Assembly (NCBI GenBank): GCA_038746605.1
Contig: JBCDKM010000004.1
Location: 186,001 to 250,000 of the forward strand
DNA: 64,000 nucleotides
Direction: 5' to 3'
Source of the DNA: Rubricoccus sp038746605
GTDB taxonomy: Bacteria > Bacteroidota > Rhodothermia > Rhodothermales > Rubricoccaceae
Position numbers and translations under genes: made by a program. A model generated the notes under the pieces. It made no database searches. It was given only the letters and a program-made list of their open reading frames with translations, and was not told the DNA's origin. This document shows positions 59,348 to 64,000 of this stretch, piece after piece. Numbering within the stretch: the first letter of the stretch is position 1; each line of letters begins with the position of its first letter.

Positions 59348-60829
59348 TCAGAGCAGATCCGAGAGGTCCTCGCCCGTGGCGAGGCGAAGGAGCGCACGGC
59401 GGAAGACGAGGGTGAAAGCGGATTGTGCCCGCGCCGCTAGGGCCTCCGCGAGGCGGGAGCGGGCATCCGCGAGGTCGTAGGGCGTCGTCGCGCCGAGGGC
59501 GTAGCGGGCCTCCTCCGCCTCGACGGCGGCCTGGGCGGCCTCGACGCGGGCCTCGGCAGCCCCGAGGCGGGCCTCCGCCCCGGCGATCTCGACGGCCGCG
59601 AGCGCCACCTCAGCGGCGACGGCCTGGCGGATGGCCTGGAGCTCGATGCGGCGGTCCTCCGTCTGGGCGCGGGCCTCCTCGCGCTGGCGTCGCGCGGCGA
59701 AGCGGTCGAAGATCGGGACGGTCAGGCTGAGGCCGATGTTGCCGCTGCGGTTGTCGGCGAGCTGTGTGAAGAACGGCGTTCGCTCGAACTCAAAGTCGGG
59801 ACCGTCCGGGAGAAAGAATGGGGCGCCGTCCACGAGGATCGTCTCGCCGCTGGCCGTCTCGACCGGGAGCAAGACAGGCTGGGCGTCGGGGTTGGTGAGG
59901 CGGCTTTGGAGGCTGGAGTAGCCGGTGCCGACGCCGCCGAATGCCGTCAGGTTGGGGCGGCTGACACTCGCTGCGAGGTCCTCGCTCGCCTCGGCAGCTT
60001 GCACGAAGAGCTCCTGAGAGCGGAGGTCCATCCGCGAGGCGAGCGCCGATTCCACAGCGGCCTCCAGGTCTGAATCGAACGCGTCCAGAAGACCGGTCGC
60101 CGCGAGTTCGTCGAGCGTCGGGCCGACGAACTCCACGTTGGCGAAGGGCGGGAGCGCGAGGCGGTCGAGGAGGCGCACCTGATCGCGGGCGACAGCAGCG
60201 GTGGCCTCGGCGAGGGCGGCGGCTCGCTCGGCGACGGTAGCGCGCTGTGCTGGGAGGTCGCTCTCCGGCCTCGCGCCCAACTCCACGAGCCGCTGCGCGC
60301 GGTCCAACTGCGCCTCCGCCGCAGCGAGCTGCTCCGTTTGGATCTCGACGAGTTGGCGGTCCAGGAGAAGCTGGAGGAACCGGTCAGCCACGTCGGCGGC
60401 GACGGTCTGGCGGGTGCGCTCGGCGCTAGCCTCCGAGGCGGCGCGGTTGAGGCGTGCGTTTCGGGCGGTGGCACTCACGCGGCCACCGTCGTAGAGCGTG
60501 ATATTGGCGTTGAGACCGGTCTGGAAGTTCTCGGTCCTCTGCGAGGTCAGTTCGCCCGTGGTCTGGTCGAACGAGAGGCCGTAGCTCTGGGAGGGCTGCG
60601 CGGAGAAGTTGAGCGACGGGAGGCGCTCGGCGCGAGCACCACGTTCCGCGATCGCGCCGGATTGCTCTGCCAGTTCCGCGCGGGCGACCTCGGTGCTGGC
60701 GTCAATGGCGAGCGTGATGGCCTCGCGGAGCGTCACGCCGTCGCGAACCTCGGGTGGGAGATCCTGGGCAGTGACGGCGGGCGCGAGAAGACAAACCGCC
60801 AGCGCGGAGGGGAAGAATCGAAAGCGCAT
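59348..60829 (-). CDS. TolC-family outer-membrane efflux protein
   Basis: 493 residues with signal peptide (ending VTAQ). The OEP pattern occurs twice: LREAITLAIDASTEVARAELAEQSGAIAERGARAERLPSLNFSAQ in the first half and LGLSLTVPIFDRFAARRQREEARAQ near residue 360, with long helices and an ARSRLAEALAARAQSAFTLVFRR end. It forms the trimeric exit channel. It is the first gene of a minus-strand group tolC-adaptor-(ATPase). The substrate is unknown. Confidence 0.92.
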   Translation of the reverse strand: MRFRFFPSALAVCLLAPAVTAQDLPPEVRDGVTLREAITLAIDASTEVARAELAEQSGAIAERGARAERLPSLNFSAQPSQSYGLSFDQTTGELTSQRTENFQTGLNANITLYDGGRVSATARNARLNRAASEASAERTRQTVAADVADRFLQLLLDRQLVEIQTEQLAAAEAQLDRAQRLVELGARPESDLPAQRATVAERAAALAEATAAVARDQVRLLDRLALPPFANVEFVGPTLDELAATGLLDAFDSDLEAAVESALASRMDLRSQELFVQAAEASEDLAASVSRPNLTAFGGVGTGYSSLQSRLTNPDAQPVLLPVETASGETILVDGAPFFLPDGPDFEFERTPFFTQLADNRSGNIGLSLTVPIFDRFAARRQREEARAQTEDRRIELQAIRQAVAAEVALAAVEIAGAEARLGAAEARVEAAQAAVEAEEARYALGATTPYDLADARSRLAEALAARAQSAFTLVFRRALLRLATGEDLSDLL

Positions 60830-60946
60830 GATGGGGCGAGAGGGCGCGGGTGGTAACGGCGGCGCCCCCGCGAGGTTACACCCGGTGATTTGCCTCGGCC
60901 GTCGCTCCGTGTGGTCGTCACGGAGATCTCGCTACCCAGCCTGTCT

Positions 60947-60964
60947 CGCCTCGGTACCGAGGTG
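60947..60964. repeat. Family A palindromic repeat, short form
   Basis: CGCCTCGGT directly abuts ACCGAGGTG, between the tolC start and the USP gene stop. Confidence 0.65.
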
Positions 60965-60982
60965 GGGGGAGTTCGCAACGGG

Positions 60983-61864
60983 TCAGGCCGCTGCCGGGGC
61001 TGTGACCGGCGCTACTCGTGAGACGAAGACGGGGCATGGCGCTTCGCGGATGACCCGCTCTGAGACGCTACCGAGGAGCGCCCTGCGCATACCGGTCTTA
61101 CCCTGGCTGCCGACCACCAGCAGGTCGGGCTGAAGGCGAGCGGCGGTGTCCAGAATTGCGTGGGCCGGTTCGCCTTCCACGACGCGTGAGGTCGCTCTCA
61201 GACCCTCGGCCTCCAGCGATTCTTCGAGCACTCGGAGATCCCTGTGACCGCGACGCTGAGCGGGCGAGGGTCCAGGGTGGAGCGGGCTCAGCGCGACGAT
61301 GTGGACGAGGTCTAGGTGCGAGCCGTACGCGTGCGCGAGGCGAGCTCCCCAGGCCACCTGCCATGGGCGGGGGTGGGCGTCCTCCAACGCGACGAGAATG
61401 CGGCGCAGCGCAGACTCATCCCCTCTGGCGGAGGGCCGGACGGTCAGCACCGGGCAGCGCGCGCGCCGCACGACGGCCTCCGCGATGCTGCCGATCACGG
61501 CGCGGCGGATCCCCGTCCGCCCGTGCGTGCCCATCACGATGAGATCGGCGCTGTGGGTCGCTGCGTGGTGGAGGGTGGCCGCACTCACGTCGCTCGCCTC
61601 TACCTCGTGGTCCTCGATCTCGATGAGACCGAACGGGCGGTCCTCCTCTGGCATGGGCATCTTCAGGTCCGCGAAGATGTCCTCGGGTGAAATCCTGAGG
61701 GTGTCGAACCAGTCGGCTGGAGGCTCATTTGGGTTCTCGCGAACGTGGAGAACATGGAGGCTGGCGCCGAACCGTTCGGCGAGAAAGGCGGCGTGAGAGA
61801 ACGCACCCTCTGCGCAGGCAGAGAGGTCGGTAGGGAAGAGAATGGACCGGATCGGGGAGGTCAT
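60983..61864 (-). CDS. Tandem-domain universal stress protein
   Basis: 293 residues with two UspA domains (about 1-145 and 150-290). Domain 1 has ILFPTDLSACAEGAF and the ATP-binding GTHGRTGIRRAVIGSIAEAVVRRARCPVLTV. Domain 2 has VGSQGKTGMRRALLGSVSERVIREAPCPVFVSR. Both G-2x-G-9x-G(S/T) motifs are intact, so ATP binding is likely. Its start overlaps the nitroreductase stop (ATGA), so the two are coupled. Cytosolic; expected under starvation, hypoxia or redox stress. Confidence 0.93.
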   Translation of the reverse strand: MTSPIRSILFPTDLSACAEGAFSHAAFLAERFGASLHVLHVRENPNEPPADWFDTLRISPEDIFADLKMPMPEEDRPFGLIEIEDHEVEASDVSAATLHHAATHSADLIVMGTHGRTGIRRAVIGSIAEAVVRRARCPVLTVRPSARGDESALRRILVALEDAHPRPWQVAWGARLAHAYGSHLDLVHIVALSPLHPGPSPAQRRGHRDLRVLEESLEAEGLRATSRVVEGEPAHAILDTAARLQPDLLVVGSQGKTGMRRALLGSVSERVIREAPCPVFVSRVAPVTAPAAA

Positions 61865-62874
61865 GACTGCGGGGGAACGGAGGTCATCACGTCGCCGACG
61901 GCGCGGCGGGGCGTCCCGGCGGCGTCCACGGTGTAACCGATTCGGAAGACGACCTGCGGGTATGCCTCACCGGCCAGTGCGGCGAGTTGCTTCCGCAACG
62001 GCTCGATCTCGACAGGCTGGTTGAGGTAGCTCGCGGAGACATCGTGCCGAGCCGCGAGAAGGAGGACGTGTTGGAGGGCTTCCCCGGCGCGAATCCAGGC
62101 CTCCGGGCCGTCTGCCTCGGTGGTGAGGAGGAGGAGGGCCGGGGCCGTCGCGGCGAGGCGCTCCAGTTGCCGGGCGTAGATCGTGGCATCGGAGCGGAGG
62201 GTGGAGACGCGGTCCCATCCGGCCTGCTCGCGGTCCGGCACGCCATCTCGCCGAGGATCTCGGTTGGGCCGGAGCCAGCGATGAATCTCCGAGGCGGCAT
62301 CGGGGTCAGCGCCCTGTGCACGCACGCCCGCCGCGACCAGTGCCCCGATCTCGGCCTTTGCGCCGGGGTCCGTGATGGCGAGGACCTGGGCCCCTTCTTT
62401 TACGACGGCTTCCTGGAGGTCGCGGAGAAGGCCACTCGGGACTGGCATCTCCGCGAAGGGGCGGCGATTGGTCCGCCGGTGCTTGATCTCCCGGAAGAGC
62501 CTCTCGTGCTCTTCGGTGGCTCGCTCAGCGCCAGCGAGGCGGATCCGTGCCAGGAGGTCGGGCTGGTCTGGATCCGGCGTTCGTTCCACCCTCGTGGCGT
62601 AGCCGAAGTGGCGTGCCGCGAGACGGAGGTTGAAGAGCGCGGCGCCGCAGGAGATCGCCAGTTCGCGGCCGTGTGGGTCGAGGGTGGCGAGTTGGCGGGC
62701 GCGGTCAGCGAAGAGGAGGACGGCCCCGTCCTCCATCGCGAAGATCCAAGGCTGTGTGTTGAGCACGCTGGGTGCGAGGACGGCCCAGTTCAGCATCGCT
62801 TCGAGTTGCTCCGCGACCGGCGCATCCTGCGGGAAGTCAGCGTCGGTCGCAGCGCGGGGAGCAGAGAGGGTCAT
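61861..62874 (-). CDS. Acg-like nitroreductase-family protein
   Basis: 337 residues from the ATG at 62874. The pattern matches the Acg (Rv2032-like) group of the nitroreductase fold: LEAMLNWAVLAPSVLNTQPWIFAMEDGAVLLFADRARQL, GRELAISCGAALFNLRLAARHFGY, HRRTNRRPF, WIRAGEALQHVLLLAARHDVSASYLNQPVE and a C-terminal FRIGY. The family binds flavin, and Mycobacterium homologues are part of the dormancy (DosR) regulon. An upstream frame extends the ORF, but the family start is at 62874. It is coupled to the USP downstream and divergent from a second USP. Confidence 0.9.
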   Translation of the reverse strand: MTLSAPRAATDADFPQDAPVAEQLEAMLNWAVLAPSVLNTQPWIFAMEDGAVLLFADRARQLATLDPHGRELAISCGAALFNLRLAARHFGYATRVERTPDPDQPDLLARIRLAGAERATEEHERLFREIKHRRTNRRPFAEMPVPSGLLRDLQEAVVKEGAQVLAITDPGAKAEIGALVAAGVRAQGADPDAASEIHRWLRPNRDPRRDGVPDREQAGWDRVSTLRSDATIYARQLERLAATAPALLLLTTEADGPEAWIRAGEALQHVLLLAARHDVSASYLNQPVEIEPLRKQLAALAGEAYPQVVFRIGYTVDAAGTPRRAVGDVMTSVPPQS

Positions 62875-63111
62875 GGCGGTGCAAGGGGGAGAACGAGAGC
62901 ACGCTACGGGCGCGCGCGTTGCGCTCGGGCACGGCAGTGGCGCACCGTCTCGTGCGCTCCCCCGGGGAGAGCCTGTAGGGGAATCCTGCACGGGATCCGA
63001 GGGCTGCGCGGCTTGCCCCGATACCCGGCGGGGGCGACGCCCGCTGTCCGTCGCGTGGATGATCTCGCACCTTGGACCTCGTGACCGATGGTCTCGCCAT
63101 CCCTTTCTGCC

Positions 63112-64000
63112 ATGACGCCCTTCCACACGATCGTCGCCGCGACCGACCTCTCGCCCGCGTCGGCCCCTGCGCTCCGACAAGCCGCAGCCCTCGCAGCTAG
63201 AACAGGCGCGGATGTCCACGTCTTCTACTCCGAGGTCGCCTTCCGCGAGGCGAGCGGGAGCGGCGTCGGGCGGGTCCGCGTGGAGGCGTTCGTCGCCGAG
63301 ACGCTGGGCCTCTCGCGAACCGAGGTGGACCGCCTCGCGCCGACCGTGGCCGTCGTCCGCGATGTCTCCGCGCCGGACGCCATCGTCCGCTACACTTGTA
63401 CGGTCGGGGCAGACCTGCTCGTCGTCGGGACGCACGGGCGGACGGGGATTGGGCGGTTGCTCCTGGGGAGCGTGGCGGAGGCGTGCGTCTCGCGCGCGGT
63501 CTGCCCGGTTCTGACGGTACCCTCAGACGCGACGGTCCTCGCGCCCAGCGCGGGCGCGCCGATTCTCGTGCCGGTCACTCTCGGCGACCCGGCCGATGGG
63601 CTGCTGGATGTGGCCTCTGCGGTAGCCGTGCAGACGAGCGCACCGGTTGAGTTGGTCCACGTCGTCCGCGAGGCGGGCCCATACCCAGACCTCGTGCCAG
63701 ACTATTTCTCGGTCGCGGACAACGACCCCGAGGAGGCCACACGCGTGCGAGAGCGGCTGCTCCAGATCGGCGCCTCGGTTCGCCCGCGCGAGGTTCATGC
63801 GCTCATGGGGGATCCCTCGCGCGTGATCCCGCGCCTCGCAGCGTCCATCAGAGCGGGGCTCGTGGTGATGGGCACGCACGGGCGCCGTGGGATCGGTCGG
63901 ATGGTGCTCGGCAGCGTCGCCGAGGCCACCCTGCGACGGGCGCCCTGTCCAGTCCTCACGCTCAAGGCCGCTGACCTTCAGCCTGTGACGGCCCGTCCGG
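63112..64000 (+). CDS. Universal stress protein, two domains (C-terminus cut by window edge)
   Basis: At least 296 residues from the ATG at 63112, still open at base 64000. Domain 1 (about 1-140): IVAATDLSPASAPALRQAAALAARTGADVHVFY, then VVGTHGRTGIGRLLLGSVAEACVSRAVCPVLTV. Domain 2 (about 145-290): ILVPVTLGDPADGLLDVA and MGTHGRRGIGRMVLGSVAEATLRRAPCPVLTL. Both nucleotide-binding motifs are intact. It is divergent from the nitroreductase-USP pair with 237 bp between, a shared control region in which no clear operator was found. Probably co-regulated with that pair. Confidence 0.92.
   Translation, partial: MTPFHTIVAATDLSPASAPALRQAAALAARTGADVHVFYSEVAFREASGSGVGRVRVEAFVAETLGLSRTEVDRLAPTVAVVRDVSAPDAIVRYTCTVGADLLVVGTHGRTGIGRLLLGSVAEACVSRAVCPVLTVPSDATVLAPSAGAPILVPVTLGDPADGLLDVASAVAVQTSAPVELVHVVREAGPYPDLVPDYFSVADNDPEEATRVRERLLQIGASVRPREVHALMGDPSRVIPRLAASIRAGLVVMGTHGRRGIGRMVLGSVAEATLRRAPCPVLTLKAADLQPVTARP

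Noticed and set aside
1..64000. CRISPR array, transposase, integrase or rRNA
   Set aside because: No regularly spaced direct repeats, no DDE, tyrosine or serine recombinase motifs, and no rRNA sequence was seen on either strand.

Overview
The window is high-GC DNA, densely coding on both strands. It most likely comes from a marine Rhodothermota (Bacteroidota superphylum) of the Rubricoccus/Rubrivirga type. The reasons are a C-terminal type IX-like sorting domain on a secreted lectin, TonB-dependent receptors with N-terminal carboxypeptidase-like domains, ECF sigma factors paired with Ser/Thr kinase-TPR proteins, many Spase II lipoproteins, weak or absent Shine-Dalgarno sequences, and promoters resembling the Bacteroidota TTG / TAnnTTTG type. 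The taxon name is inference; no rRNA is present.

Layout. 1-7.7 kb: a cut-off M48 protease, trigger factor (tig), a LolC/E-type permease, a GAF-PP2C phosphatase, dnaN and a DCC-family protein. 7.6-9.3 kb (minus): an ECF-like sigma factor and a one-TM partner. 9.4-12.5 kb: the translation block rplM-rpsI, rpsB and tsf, with intrinsic terminators acting as leader or internal attenuators. 12.6-21.2 kb: an accessory segment between tsf and pyrH holding a BlaI/M56 sensor pair with its operator, a lipoprotein, an ECF sigma factor with a kinase-TPR protein, and a lipoprotein that joins a cholesterol-dependent-cytolysin-like pore domain to a seven-repeat FG-GAP propeller. 21.3-22.7 kb: pyrH-frr. 22.7-32.1 kb: GT87 and TauE membrane proteins, an orphan HsdR-N nuclease, an S41 protease, the secreted lectin and a NarL-type regulator. 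32.2-35.1 kb: a propeller-sensor histidine kinase broken by a G8 tract. 35.3-42.1 kb: ggt, dodecin, a methyltransferase, an active/inactive hydrolase-like lipoprotein pair, GNAT and tRNA-Glu(CTC). 42.2-47.3 kb: a winged-helix/TolB-propeller regulator, a decayed region, GDPD and a cupin protein. 47.5-56.8 kb: a co-directional putative copper acquisition and cytochrome-oxidase assembly locus (CEN/CDGSC protein, two TonB receptors, BNR lipoprotein, exported DJ-1, DUF2911, SCO, PCu(A)C). 56.9-60.8 kb (minus): TolC, HlyD-type adaptor and MacB-type ATPase without a permease. 61-64 kb: an Acg-like nitroreductase and two universal stress proteins around a divergent promoter region.

Two repeat families run through the window. 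Family A is a palindrome of about 20-54 bp, CCGCCTCGGT-N(0-30)-ACCGAGGCGG. It occurs in most intergenic gaps (about 25 copies), and four copies lie wholly or partly inside reading frames. Family B has 13-nt arms starting GTCATCCCGAGCG and spans about 115-123 bp (two copies and one degenerate copy). The most interesting items are the CDC-like/propeller lipoprotein, repeat family A, the poly-G frameshift in the sensor kinase, the duplicated sensor domains of the M56 protein, and the copper locus.
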